A DNA stretch of 64,000 bases from Adiantum capillus-veneris. Its lineage: Eukaryota; Streptophyta; Polypodiopsida; Polypodiales; Pteridaceae. The stretch spans positions 159,544,247-159,608,246 of the forward strand of contig CM043943.1 in NCBI GenBank assembly GCA_014529385.2, in the 5' to 3' direction. Under the pieces are notes generated by a model. It was not told the origin of the DNA. It did no database searches and was given only the letters and a program-made list of their open reading frames with translations. Numbering within the stretch: the first letter of the stretch is position 1; every line of letters starts with the position of its first letter. Position numbers and translations under genes: made by a program. This document shows positions 21,662-32,822 of this stretch, piece by piece.

Positions 21662-23280
21662 TCAGGACGGCACCCTCTTTTCTGGCTGCCTGCTCAAGAC
21701 CGTTGGTAGAATAAAAAGGAGGCCAATGACGAAGAGTGATATTACAGTTTTGGTGTCATACAAATCGCCCAAAGACTCCAGCTGCCCAAGTGTGAGACCA
21801 GCCTTCAAGTAAGAAAATAGTTAGACATACCAATCAAGCCATCAAGGTTAAGCAGGAAAAGCTTCGCAAGAATGTATAATTACTCACCCGGACTGACAAA
21901 AAGGAAGCTGGAACAAGGCCAAAAACTGTTGCTAGGAAAAATATATGATAAGGTATGTTCACAATAGGGGACGCGAAATTGATGAAAGTGTTAGGCAGGG
22001 TGGGCGTAACACGCAAAAAGAGCATGTAATTCAGAAGCTTCCCCTTCCGCTTGGCTACCTGCATGCCATGCACCAGATGGGAGATGTTAAGTACAAGCAA
22101 AAACAAAGCACAAACTGAAACACATAAATGCACAGAAAAGTATTCTCGCAAGCAAACTAAAGAAACATCTGCATGCACAAAGGAAAGAAACACTTGATAA
22201 AGTTGATGAAGAATAGAATAAGCCTCACCTCAGCACGAAAAAACCCTATTTGTTGCGGCCATAGCCATACAGCAATTGGAGCCCCAAACATCTTTGACAG
22301 AAAATAACAGGTGGAAGCACCTGCAGTGGCTGAAAAAATAACCAAAAGTATTCCTTTGTAGATTCCAAAAAGTGCCCCTGCCAGTAATGAAAAGAAAATC
22401 GTTCCTGGAATCATGAAAGTTTGCATAAATATATACACTGCTACATAGCCAATGAGGACTTGCAGGGTGTAATCCTTAGTGTATACAGATAAGTGCTCCC
22501 TGAAAATCAAGAAATGCAAGGAAGTCAGTAAACAGATAGATTCTAGCAAAACGGAACTCAAAATGAACGAATTTAGTCTTATGAAATTCCATAAAACAAT
22601 TGAATCCCATAGATTTAGTCCAATGACGGATTGCATGGAAGTAGCAAGGGCACATAATAACAAATTCAATAAGGAGAAAACGCATAAGCATCCATTTTCT
22701 GCCAAAGATAAGACTCCATTTCAGTATGCATGTATTTTATCAATCTAACTACAACTTCCTGATATTAACTATATGGGCTTGTCATGATGATACAAACTTG
22801 AAATTGTGCAGATTAATTGTTTCAACAACATCAATCGGCAATCAGCACATGTTGGGTGTACAATATCTCCATCCTCACATTATCTTTGAAACTTGGTAAA
22901 CTATGAACTTCAAAGAAGACGTTCTATGAAGCCATAAATGCATATAAATACATGAACAACCAAGCACCACACTCAGCATACAACCCTTACTTCATGATTT
23001 GGAGATCAGCCAGGTTCTTAGGAATCTTCAAAGCCTGAGGGTCAATGTCTGGCATGGTGAAGTAGATGATCAGCAGGGCACCAGAAAACAATGTGAAGAT
23101 GGCTGTGATGGCGAGCACCTTCCATTGTGGGAGGGGAAACTCGTTTCTCAATTCTTGATCCGGCTGCTTCTTTCTGCGCTCCACAGAGGGACATACCCTT
23201 AGCAGAGGGGTGCTAAAAAATGCCTGCACGTTCGAGTATAGGGACATCTGCGCTTTAACAGGCTGCACCTGGAGCTTCAT
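21662..23280 (-). CDS. TVP38/TMEM64-family (VTT domain) membrane protein, 4 exons
   Basis: Exons on the minus strand: 23280-22991, 22499-22229, 22058-21888 and 21802-21662. All three introns (491, 170 and 85 bp) are GT..AG, the donors are GTAAGG, GTGAGG and GTGAGT, and the joined frame is open for 290 aa to a TGA. The start is the first in-frame ATG after an upstream stop. Residues 1-75 are a basic N-terminal region. A membrane segment follows (VLAITAIFTLFSGALLIIYF). Exon 2 begins the VTT core (FMIPGTIFFSLLAGALFG, then ATAGASTCYFLSK) and ends QQIGFFRAE. Exon 3 has the diagnostic LFLRVTPTLPNTFINFASPI (F-x2-R-x2-P-x2-P). Exon 4 carries GLTLGQLESLGDLYD and a last hydrophobic helix. The family (SNARE-associated Golgi protein, DedA-related) comprises multi-pass endomembrane proteins linked to lipid scrambling and trafficking; the plant At1g71940/At4g09580 type is the closest I recall. 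Length is normal for that group. No damage seen. Confidence 0.92.
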
Positions 23281-23944
23281 CCGGAAAGGAAATGGGTTTC
23301 TCCTGCGTGCATGAGCGAAAGTCTGCAATCTAGAAGAGCCAAATGCTGGTTACTGCTGCCAAAACCTTCGAAACCTTGTCGGACAAGGAAGCAACTCTTG
23401 ATAGAAGCAGAGGAGGAGGAAATAGGGTTTCTGAGACCAATCAGGATGATGCCGGATATCTCCTCCTGCTTCTAACGGAAGAGAAAAGCGAAGTTTGGTG
23501 CATGTGCTGAACGCCGGGTTGTATGTGTGTGCGCGTGTGTGTTTGCCGGGGAAGGGGGGGGGGGGGGGGGGGTTTGTCTCTGTGTGTATGCGAGCGGGGG
23601 CGTGTATTTTTTGAGACCCCCAAAAGAATCAGCCTTCTGCAGCACCAAAAGATGCAACCAAGTACCTTTTACGACGCTTCCTTTTCAATCATCGTCATAT
23701 GCACCGTCCGATCTCACGACCGACGACCCAGATGTGTCCATGCTTGCATCAGCACGCTATCCTTTGGAGGCAATCGTATTTCTTGGGGAGTCTCTCCCAC
23801 GTGTGCCTATAATCAGCCTATTTTTCGAGTATCATTCCAAGCCTATGCGCATAAACATTTGCTCCTATTCACACAAGGTGGCAAATTATAATCACAGGGA
23901 ACAAACAAGCACATTATCGAGTTGGGTCGATCATGCGCAACGGC
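23281..23944 (-). promoter_or_regulatory. 5' leader and proximal upstream region of the TVP38-type gene
   Basis: It contains a 19-G run at 23554-23572 next to GT-rich DNA. The plus-strand ORFs crossing this region (122 and 142 aa) depend on those low-complexity tracts and are not credible. No TATA box near the start codon is convincing; the nearest good one lies in the E2 LTR at about 24004-24012. Confidence 0.4.
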
Positions 23945-24111
23945 TCTCTATTTAGCGGGGAAATTGCAAGGTGCTCTCCTCCACTCAGAGAGGGTCATCA
24001 TGTGCTATATAAGGCAAAAATCTATTGGTCCCTCACTTACCCTAAATTTGTAGTTTATTTTTTAGGGAAGAGAGGGCAGGGCAGTTCACTTGAAATGCCT
24101 AAACTTTAACA
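23945..24111 (-). repeat. E2, LTR fragment upstream of the TVP38-type gene
   Basis: On the minus strand it starts TGTTAAAGTTTAGGC at 24111 and matches the first 33 bp of the E1 LTR with three differences, then diverges. It keeps a TATATA box (CTTATATAGC, about 24004-24012) at about the same distance from the LTR start as in E1. The lower boundary is approximate. Orientation and position would send LTR transcription into the neighbouring gene. Confidence 0.5.
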
Positions 24112-25056
<945 letters not shown>

Positions 25057-25405
25057 TGTAACATTTAATGGCCTAGTAACTTGTGTGTAGTGGAAAATAA
25101 CATGAACATAGTGAGCATTTCATTAGAATAGGTTCCTAATTAGTATAGCAAGAGTGCTTGGATGGAGAGAGCAACAAAAAGCATAACACCTCATTAGATA
25201 GGCATGAACAATACTTCAAAAGAGAGAGAAATTAAGCTATTGAGAACAATTGAGGACCGGATTTACATGGATCCGGTCCCCCCTCCAAAAGGTTTTGTAT
25301 TATAGGTTTCCCCCATCAAGGGACATTTTACAATACAATTCTTTGTGTTCCTTCGATAACTAGCTAGTGCAATGAAGATGGAAGCTTCAAGCACTAAGCA
25401 AACAC
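25057..25405 (-). repeat. G2 3' LTR, truncated
   Basis: It matches the first 349 bp (plus-strand reading) of the right LTR from TGTAACATTTAATGG to GCAAACAC, then jumps to integrase sequence. About 1.1 kb of LTR is missing. Confidence 0.85.
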
Positions 25406-25943
25406 ATCCTTTTTCCTTTGTTGTGAGATAGAGATAGCATCCTTAATATTTTGGAAAGATTCTTGTAGGTCTCTGCTATACTCATCTGTAGCAAAGATCT
25501 TCCCGTGTACCTTAAGTAGCAGGGGACTTTTTGATCTTCCCTCAATTACCTCGAAAGGTGCTTTTCCCGTGGAAGTATGTAGAGTGATATTGTAGGCATA
25601 TTCCACTAAGGGTAAGTACTTCTCCCATTGGGACCTTTGATCTACTTCTGTTACGTAGGCTTTTAGTAGATCAAGAATTGTTAGGTTAGCTATTTCACTT
25701 TGGCCATCCGTTTGCAAGTGATAGGCTGAAGAGAAGTTTGGCCTTGTCCCTAAATTCTCAAAGGGACCCTTCTAGAAATTATGGTCATTCTAGGATCTCT
25801 ATCCGACACTATGGACATTGGCAAGCCATGGTACTTGAAGATTTTTGATATGAAGAGGGTTGCCATTTGATGGGCTTTGATAGTCTTTTTGACATGTAAA
25901 AAATGAGCTTGTTTGCTGAACCTGTCTACTATTGTCCATATTC
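25406..25943 (-). pseudogene. G2 integrase core fragment
   Basis: The frame 25717-25394 contains QTDGQSEIANLTILDLL and YAYNITLHTSTGKAPFEVIE, the region around the third catalytic residue and the following helix of gypsy integrases. A frameshift separates it from the upstream DRDPRM-like part (about 25790-25810). The sequence is cut by C1 at 25949 and continues at 31160 with matching integrase sequence. Confidence 0.8.
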
Positions 25944-25948
25944 CCGTA
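25944..25948. other. Target-site duplication of C1 (CCGTA, left)
   Basis: The same five bases are at 31155-31159. Together with the continuous G2 reading on both sides they prove insertion into G2. Confidence 0.95.
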
Positions 25949-26140
25949 TGAAGGAGTACGAGCGGAAGTGCGACGCGAGAGAGAGTGCGAGAAGAAGAGC
26001 ATGACGATATGGTGAACTCGCTCTACTGTAATGTGTAGAGCATAGTGAGTTCTTATTAGGTTTTTACAAAAGAATATGTGTACATACCTGGCGGCCCGCC
26101 CACTTACCTGGGCGACCACATTGGGCTTTATACCCCAACA
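25949..26140 (-). repeat. C1 3' LTR
   Basis: 192 bp, identical to 30963-31154 except T/C at one CpG-context position near 26001. Confidence 0.97.
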
Positions 26141-26229
26141 ACCTCCCACTTAAAGTCCAATGTGGTACTTTAAGTGTGAGAGAAGCTACTATACAAGCTA
26201 ATATACAAGAGATGTAGAGAAGTGATGTA

Positions 26230-29157
26230 CTACCCTACACCTAACTGCTTGCGAAAATGCGCAAAGCTCTCTGAGGGAAGTCCTTTTGTAAGTAGATCAG
26301 CAGGATTTTCTGTGGTGTGAACTTTGACAAGCTGAAGTTGCTTATCCTCGAGCATTTCCTTGATGAAATGATACTTCACATCCACATGCTTTGTCTTTGA
26401 GTGATAAACTGGATTGCGAGCCAATTGTATAGCACTTTGACTATCACAATATAACACAGGCATCTCTTCTTTGATTCCCAAATCTGTTACTAGTCGATTA
26501 AGCCAAATTGATTCTTTGCATGCCTCTGATGCTGCAACATATTCAGCCTCTGTAGTAGACTGAGTAACACAATCTTGTAATCTAGAACTCCATGATACTG
26601 CTCCACCAGCCAATGTAAAGACATACCCTGACGTAGACCTTCGGTTGTCTAAGTCACCTGCATAATCTGAGTCTGTAAAACCCTTTACACTTAGCTCCTG
26701 ACTCCCATAGCATATACGCATACTCTTTGTAGCTTTTAGGTATCTCAATATTCCTTTCACTGCCTCCCAATGTTTCTTGCCTGGGTTTGACATGTATCGA
26801 CTTACTACTCCCACTGCAAATGCAATGTCTGGGCGAGTGGCAATCATTGCATACATCAAACTACCCATTGCAGACGCATATGGAATCTTATCCATTTCAG
26901 CCTGTTCTTCCTCAGACACAGGACAATCTTGTTTGCTAAGTTTCACATATGGTGGCAATGGAACACTCAATGCCTTTCCCTTCTCCATATTGAAACGTTG
27001 CAAAACCTTGTCAATATACTCTGTTTGAGATAACCAAATCAACTTCTTTGATCTGTCTCTCTCAATGCGCATACCAAGTATATGACTTGCCTCACCCATG
27101 TCTTTCATGTCAAACGATTTTGCCATCTTTGACTTCAAAGCTGAAATTTCTTCCAAGTGCTTGCCAGCAATCAACATGTCATCCACATACAAAATAAGGA
27201 TCAACCAACTACCATCCTTAGCCTTCTTTGTATATAGACAGTGATCGAACTCACTACGTTTGTAGCCTTGAGAAAGCATAAACTTGTGGAATTTATGGTA
27301 CCATGCCCTCGGTGATTGTTTTAAGCCATAAAGACTCTTTAACAGCTGGCATACCCAATCTTCCTTGCCTTTCTCAACAAACCCTTCTGGCTGCTGCATG
27401 TAGATTTCCACATCTAAATCACCATGCAAGAACGCTGTCTTGACATCCATTTGGTGCAACACCAAATCTAATATGGCAACCAATGCAAGAAAGCATCTCA
27501 ATGTAGTCATTTTGACCACCGGAGAGAAGACTTCATCAAAGTCAATGCCTTGTTCTTGCTTAAAGCCCTTGGCAACAAGCCTTGCTTTGTACTTTGGCTG
27601 ACTATCATGAGCGGTGATCTTATACCTGTAAACCCATTTACAGGGTAGAGCCTTTTTGCCCTGTGGTAATTTAACTAGCTTCCATGTCTTGTTTTTATGC
27701 AGAGCTGTCATCTCTGACTGCATGGCCAATTGCCAATTCCCGGAGTCCTTCATTTGCACTGCTTCCTTGTAACATGAAGGCTCATTGCAATCAGTGAACA
27801 TGACATAGTTCATCGATGGAACAAACCTATCAGGAGGTCGCGTGACACGTCCAGATCTACGCACAATAGGTGGCTCAGGCTCAGCCACAACCTGTGGTTC
27901 CACTCTATCCTGTCCTTGCTCCTCTTGAGCCCTGACATTTTGTCTTGCACGTGCAGGTCCATCTTCTTGGAAGACAACTCTTCTAATCTCCTCAACCCTC
28001 TCTGGTTTAGAATGATATTTGGATTCATTAAAGTGAACATCATTGCTGCGGACAACCTTTCTGGATTCGGGATCCCAAAGTCTGTACCCCATCTCACCAG
28101 AATTACCATAGCCTAGAAAGATGCACTTTCTACTCTTTGGCTCAAGTTTGTTCCTAAATTCCTTTGGAACGTGAGTATATGCCTCACAGCCAAAGACTCT
28201 GAGATGCTTGTATGAGGGCATTTTGCCTGACCATACCATCTCTGGCACTGAATCCTTCTGCAAAACCTTGCTAGGAGATCTATTTACAAGATGAACAGTT
28301 GTTGATACGGCTTCAGCCCAAAACCCATTTGGCAGCTGTGCATTAGACAACATACTTCTGACCTTCTCTTGTATGGTCCTATTCATCCTCTCAGCAACAC
28401 CATTTTGAGGAGGATTGTAAGGAGCAGTAAGTTCACGTTTTATACCTTTTGACTCACAAAAGTCCTGAAAGGCCTTTGAAACATACTCTCCACCATTGTC
28501 AGTGCGTAAGCATTTAAGCTTCTTGGACATATGTCCTAACCGGCTATGCCACAAAGAAACGTTCGGCTGCTCGGTTACATTGATTACATTTTTAGAGACA
28601 TTTGATACATAAATCATGTAAAGTCCTCTAGACTTTACTCCATGTGCTACTGTCATAGAACCCTTGGATATCTTCCACATGTTCTGTCCAAAAGTGGTGA
28701 CGTAGCCAGCATCATCAAGTAAACCTGTGCTGATCAAGATCTTTGTAATTGCGGGAACATGTCTCACATTCTTCAGCGTGAAAGAAGAGCCATTCTGAAA
28801 CTTCAATTGAATATCTCCAACACCTAAGATCTCAGATGTCTGCCCATTGCCTAGCCGAACATGATCTTTAGTGGTCACATAAGAAGTAAACCACTCCTTG
28901 TTTGGAAACACATGAAGTGATGCCCCTGAGTCTATAATCCAGTCACTCAGTGCATTTCCATCAGATGCTGTAAGAAGAGCTGATTCCATTGTATTCTTCA
29001 AGAAGTAGATGTCTCCTGACACTAGACTGTCATCCTCTGCAACAGTGTTTGTCACATTTATTTCTTGAATCTTCACTGAGGACTTGTTCTTCTCACCATG
29101 GTCTTCAGCTTTCTCTTTGCCTTTTTCTGCTTTCCATTCTCTGCAGTCTCTTTTCAT
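26230..29157 (-). CDS. C1 pol polyprotein (protease, defective integrase, RT, RNase H)
   Basis: 975 codons without interruption. The ORF starts inside the CCHC knuckle (CYHCGKKGHMKRDC, 29184-29143). Protease active site DSGAS at residues 76-80. The pre-integrase zinc region begins LWHSRLGHMS (202-211) but passes at about residue 213 straight to LKCLRTDNGGEY, so the Cys pair and the first catalytic Asp are missing. Later integrase residues (D220, E256 in AERMNRT) remain. RT has FLHGDLDVEIYMQQP (577-590) and YVDD at 657-660. RNase H has TDSDYAGD (828-835), STTEAEYVAA and the C-terminal ADLLTKGLP. RT and RNase H look intact. The deletion lies at about 28518-28524 between AAGAAG and CTTAAA. Similarity is to the Tnt1/Tork group of plant copia elements. 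Confidence 0.95.
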   Translation of the reverse strand: MKRDCREWKAEKGKEKAEDHGEKNKSSVKIQEINVTNTVAEDDSLVSGDIYFLKNTMESALLTASDGNALSDWIIDSGASLHVFPNKEWFTSYVTTKDHVRLGNGQTSEILGVGDIQLKFQNGSSFTLKNVRHVPAITKILISTGLLDDAGYVTTFGQNMWKISKGSMTVAHGVKSRGLYMIYVSNVSKNVINVTEQPNVSLWHSRLGHMSKKLKCLRTDNGGEYVSKAFQDFCESKGIKRELTAPYNPPQNGVAERMNRTIQEKVRSMLSNAQLPNGFWAEAVSTTVHLVNRSPSKVLQKDSVPEMVWSGKMPSYKHLRVFGCEAYTHVPKEFRNKLEPKSRKCIFLGYGNSGEMGYRLWDPESRKVVRSNDVHFNESKYHSKPERVEEIRRVVFQEDGPARARQNVRAQEEQGQDRVEPQVVAEPEPPIVRRSGRVTRPPDRFVPSMNYVMFTDCNEPSCYKEAVQMKDSGNWQLAMQSEMTALHKNKTWKLVKLPQGKKALPCKWVYRYKITAHDSQPKYKARLVAKGFKQEQGIDFDEVFSPVVKMTTLRCFLALVAILDLVLHQMDVKTAFLHGDLDVEIYMQQPEGFVEKGKEDWVCQLLKSLYGLKQSPRAWYHKFHKFMLSQGYKRSEFDHCLYTKKAKDGSWLILILYVDDMLIAGKHLEEISALKSKMAKSFDMKDMGEASHILGMRIERDRSKKLIWLSQTEYIDKVLQRFNMEKGKALSVPLPPYVKLSKQDCPVSEEEQAEMDKIPYASAMGSLMYAMIATRPDIAFAVGVVSRYMSNPGKKHWEAVKGILRYLKATKSMRICYGSQELSVKGFTDSDYAGDLDNRRSTSGYVFTLAGGAVSWSSRLQDCVTQSTTEAEYVAASEACKESIWLNRLVTDLGIKEEMPVLYCDSQSAIQLARNPVYHSKTKHVDVKYHFIKEMLEDKQLQLVKVHTTENPADLLTKGLPSESFAHFRKQLGVG

Positions 29158-29256
29158 GTGACCCTTCTTGCCACAATGGTAGCATTCTATGTCACTCTTG
29201 CCTTTAGCACTGCGGGACTTGCTACGAGACTGATTCCTCTTTCCACCTTTGTACTT

Positions 29257-29886
29257 TTATTTGGTCCTTCCCCTGACAACTAAGGCTGTTCCTTTGCCTT
29301 TGTCCATTGTCTTTCTATTGGTTTCTTCAGTAAGCAGACTTCCTTCTACACCTGCTATGTTCAAACCATCTGGAGGTGCAGAATTACTCAAAGCTATGCG
29401 AAAAGTGTCCCAACTTTCCGGCAATGTGATCAACAGGAACATAGCTCTAACAGGTTCATCAAACTTGACACCTTGAGCTGACAACTGACTATAGATTGTG
29501 TTGAATTCATTCAGATGATTGGACATAGGTGTCCCTTCTTTCATCTTCAAGTCAACAAGCTTCTTAAGCCAGTATACATGTGAAGCTGCACTCTGCTTCT
29601 CATAAAGATCACTCAGCTTTAACCATGCTCGATAAGCCGACATCTCGTCTGCTACATTGAAGTAAACGCTTTCTGCCAAAGTCAGCATAATGGTAGAAAG
29701 TGCCAATTCATCCATTTCGCTCCATTCATCTTCGTCCATATCTTCTAGTTTTATCCCCTTGAGCTTCATAGGTTTTATCTGCTTCTTTTGTACCAACACG
29801 TGCCAAATTTGCTTCTTCCACAATGGGAAATTGGTTCCATTCAGCTTCTTGATATTGTAAAGAGCAGTGTCCTGTGATCCAGCCAT
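29257..29886 (-). CDS. C1 gag (UBN2-type), 209 aa, ending at an in-frame TAA
   Basis: Starts MAGSQDTALYNIKKLNGTNF and has WKKQIWHVLVQK, AYRAWLKLSDLYEKQS and LPESWDTFRIALSNS, the standard copia gag helices. The stop at 29259-29257 is in the same frame as pol (the frame stays open on both sides), and 24 codons later comes the zinc knuckle. So gag and pol would be one 1218-codon frame but for this codon. That is either decay or a stop that is read through. The copia norm is a single gag-pol frame. Confidence 0.9.
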   Translation of the reverse strand: MAGSQDTALYNIKKLNGTNFPLWKKQIWHVLVQKKQIKPMKLKGIKLEDMDEDEWSEMDELALSTIMLTLAESVYFNVADEMSAYRAWLKLSDLYEKQSAASHVYWLKKLVDLKMKEGTPMSNHLNEFNTIYSQLSAQGVKFDEPVRAMFLLITLPESWDTFRIALSNSAPPDGLNIAGVEGSLLTEETNRKTMDKGKGTALVVRGRTK

Positions 29887-30948
29887 AGCTACGCTTCACA
29901 GTGGTTTACTTTCCTGGGAAAAATTCGGCAGAGTTTCCCCTGTAAACTGACCTCTGAACCAATATCAACCTGTCAAATGAACCAAGAAAGCTTCAGATTT
30001 TGCATAAATTTCGGCAGAGTCCAAAAACAGACCAAAAACCAGCTCAAAAAAAAAACACTGTCTCTCTGACACTGTAAGCTGCGGGTAAACCTGTCCTGCA
30101 CCTGTACTGTCTCTCACTGTTCTGTCACTGTCCTGTAAGCATAGACTGTGACAATGCCTCAACGGCAGTAAAGCAAAGATGCAATCCCAACTGTCTCACT
30201 CACAGTCAATACATCCTAGCTGCCTATCTAAGGGTGCTCGAGGGATCGCTCCAAGACCTGTATCACTGAAAGGATCTCAACATTCGAGAATCCCCCAGCT
30301 CAATAAAACCTCACTCGACCCTCAACAAAGGCTGCAGTAAATCTGACAGTACATAGACTTCCCACAAAGTCATACATCCACAAATTTCCCACTATATGCT
30401 GTAACCGCTGCGGCGGTTGTTTGCTGCGTGACTCACAGCCAGCAAACCCTCAACAAACATACATCATCTCTGACAATACATCCCATGTGGAAGTACCTGC
30501 AATGTTAGGATGAAATCTGGAATATCAAGCAACAAACACAAGCTACCTGATGAACTAGTAAATGTCGCCTACAGTCTGTGTGTAGATGCGCCCGTGTCGT
30601 ATGTGACACGCCTCCAAGAACTGTGAGCCGTCCTTCGATGGGTAGACAGCCACAAATCAACACTCTGGGAGTGTCGATATCCTCAGCACCTGCAGTCGTA
30701 GGCCGAAAAACCCCAAATTTGCAGAGTCGGATCTGCACCCGCTGAGACCACGTAGTTGAAAATGTCCTGCGCAGAACTTTGTCGAAGCCGAACGGTGACC
30801 GAGATGACCTCAGAATGAAATTCTGAGCACACCAAGCGCTACGGGATTTCCCACAAGATTTGGGGCCGTGCCTTTGCCTGTCGAATTTCACTCCAATCTG
30901 AGCTGGTGACTCTAGCCTCCTGCAGTGCTCCCCAGAGCCTCGATCTAA
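29887..30948 (-). other. C1 untranslated leader
   Basis: No convincing coding; the 128-aa ORF at 30505-30891 has no motif. Long GC-richer leader between primer site and gag, as in related elements. Confidence 0.6.
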
Positions 30949-30960
30949 GCTCTGATACCA
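30949..30960 (-). other. C1 primer-binding site
   Basis: On the minus strand TGGTATCAGAGC, two bases inside the 5' LTR; complementary to initiator Met-tRNA. Confidence 0.95.
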
Positions 30961-30962
30961 GT

Positions 30963-31154
30963 TGAAGGAGTACGAGCGGAAGTGCGACGCGAGAGAGAGT
31001 GCGAGAAGAAGAGCACGACGATATGGTGAACTCGCTCTACTGTAATGTGTAGAGCATAGTGAGTTCTTATTAGGTTTTTACAAAAGAATATGTGTACATA
31101 CCTGGCGGCCCGCCCACTTACCTGGGCGACCACATTGGGCTTTATACCCCAACA
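30963..31154 (-). repeat. C1 5' LTR
   Basis: 192 bp; see the 3' LTR. Followed on the plus strand by CCGTA (31155-31159). Confidence 0.97.
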
Positions 31155-31159
31155 CCGTA

Positions 31160-32581
31160 TACCCATGGATAGACTTAGGCAATCAAAAGATAAAATCCAT
31201 GGATATGCTCTCCCATAGTGAATTAGGGATTGGCAAAGGTTGAAGCAATCCAGGTTGCTTCCCTCTATCAAACTTCGTCTTTTGGCATACCACACATTTA
31301 GAAACATACTCTTGTATGTTTGCTTTCATGGTAGGCCAATAGAAATATGTTTCAATCCCTTTTAGGGTAGACGGAATCCCTCTATGCCCCGCATAAGGAG
31401 GAGCATGAGATTCATACATAACTTTCTCACGTAGTGAGTTAGTAACGCATAGTCTATTGCCATAGAGAAGATAACCATCTTGTAAAGTAAATGGTTCCTC
31501 TTTCTTCCCTAATGCAAGGGCTGAAATCACATCTCTAAAATCGGGATCAATAGCATACTCATCTATCATGGAAGATAGATCATTGTGAGTTGCTATGGAA
31601 CAACATTCACTCTCGGCCATCTTGAGAGTGCATCGGCTATTTGATTATGCTTGCTAGCAATGTGAGCAATATGAAAATGAAATTGCGAAAGGAAATTTTC
31701 CCACCTCATTTGTTTGTCGTAGAGCTTGGTCTGCGTCATGAAGTACTTAAGGCTTTGGTGATCCATCCGCAGAATGAAAGGAGTCCCAAATAAATAGTGC
31801 TTCCATGAGTCTAAGGTATGTAGAACTGCGAGGAGTTCCTTTTCGTATATGCCTAGAGCTTGCTCAGCAGGGTCGAGCCTTCGACTTTCATAGGCTATGG
31901 CGTGCCCTTCTTGGAGCAAGACAGCTCCAAGGCAATCACCACAAGCATCACATTGGACCTCAAATGGCTTTGAGAGATCCGGAAGTGTAAGCACAAGTTG
32001 AGAGATAAGTTTTTCTTTAAGCTTTTTGAAAGCATTGTTCTCCTTGGCATACCATGTATACCTAACGTTTTTCTTTGTTAGGTCATGTAATAGTCCCGCG
32101 ATTTGTGAGAACTTTTCTATGAAGCGTCTATAGTATGCGCACATACCTATAAAGCTTCTTAATTCATGAAGATTCCTTGGATTAGTCCATCCTTTTATGA
32201 CCTTGAACTTTGATGGATCCATTTGGATGCCATCTTGAGAGATAATCTGACCTAAATACCGAATTCTTGTAAGAAAAACTCACTTTTCTTTCGATTAACA
32301 TAAAGTTTATTCTCTCTTAAGACCTGAAATATTACCTAGAGGTGTTGCTTGTGTTTGTCTAGTGAACTAGAGTAGATGATGATATCATCAAAGAACAGGC
32401 CTGAATAGATTCTCCATCAAGCAGTTGAATGTAGCTGGTGCATTGGTGAAGCCAAAAGGCATGTGTATTCGTAAAGACCAAACGTAGTGCAAAATGTGGT
32501 CTTTATAATGTCTTGATCAACTATCCTTATTTGATGGTAGCCACTTTTTAGGTCAATCCTACTGAAGTAGGTTGACCCTTG
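31160..32581 (-). pseudogene. G2 pol: integrase N-part, RNase H and end of RT
   Basis: The frame 31620-31183 has the integrase zinc region and start (ESHAPPYAGHRGIPSTLKGI, then CVVCQKTKFDRGKQPGLLQP and WESISMDFIF with the first catalytic Asp). The frame 32222-31593 has the RT thumb/RNase H (GWTNPRNLHELRSFIGMCAY, then YTWYAKENNAFKKLKEKL, FEVQCDACGDCLGAVLLQEG, LRMDHQSLKYFM and HIASKHNQIADALSRWP). Positions 32223-32581 hold the RT palm region in broken frames. Normal gypsy order (RT-RNase H-IN on the minus strand). C2 begins at 32582. Confidence 0.85.
32577..32581. other. Target-site duplication of C2 (CCTTG, left)
   Basis: The same five bases follow the other LTR at 37742-37746. G2 RT sequence continues after it. 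Confidence 0.95.
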
Positions 32582-32808
32582 TGTTACCATATACATGTGG
32601 TAGTGATGTGTGTGAACACATTAGGACCTCCGGGGCATTTTTTCCCTCTTTAGGAGGTTTTTCCCCCCGTGCATTATATATACGCCCATCACTCTAGGGC
32701 TATCTATCTTTCCATTGCACACTAAGTAACACACTCTCTATTGTGTGCCTTGAGCTTCCTTCGTCTTCTCCAAGCTGTGTGCGTTTCACTGCAACCCTAA
32801 TTCCAACA
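32582..32808 (+). repeat. C2 5' LTR
   Basis: 227 bp with a TATATATA promoter box near 32673. Confidence 0.95.
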
Positions 32809-32810
32809 AT

Positions 32811-32822
32811 TGGTATCAGAGC
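32811..32822 (+). other. C2 primer-binding site
   Basis: TGGTATCAGAGC, two bases after the LTR. Confidence 0.95.

Larger units (their letters stand above)
25949..31154 (-). mobile_element. C1, young Ty1/copia element (Tnt1-like), 5.2 kb
   Basis: Complete insertion: two 192-bp LTRs with TG..CA ends and one mismatch, a CCGTA duplication, an iMet primer site, a polypurine tract (AAGTGGGAGGT before the 3' LTR), and gag-protease-integrase-RT-RNase H in the copia order. Two defects are seen: one in-frame TAA between gag and the rest, and an in-frame loss of about 110 residues in integrase. About 1.07 kb of leader separates primer site and gag. Confidence 0.97.

Noticed and set aside
23523-23955. 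Two plus-strand ORFs (122 and 142 aa) upstream of the TVP38-type gene
   Set aside because: They read through GT and poly-G tracts, lie antisense to the gene leader and have no motif.
26777-29476. Plus-strand ORFs inside C1
   Set aside because: Antisense shadows of the gag-pol frame.
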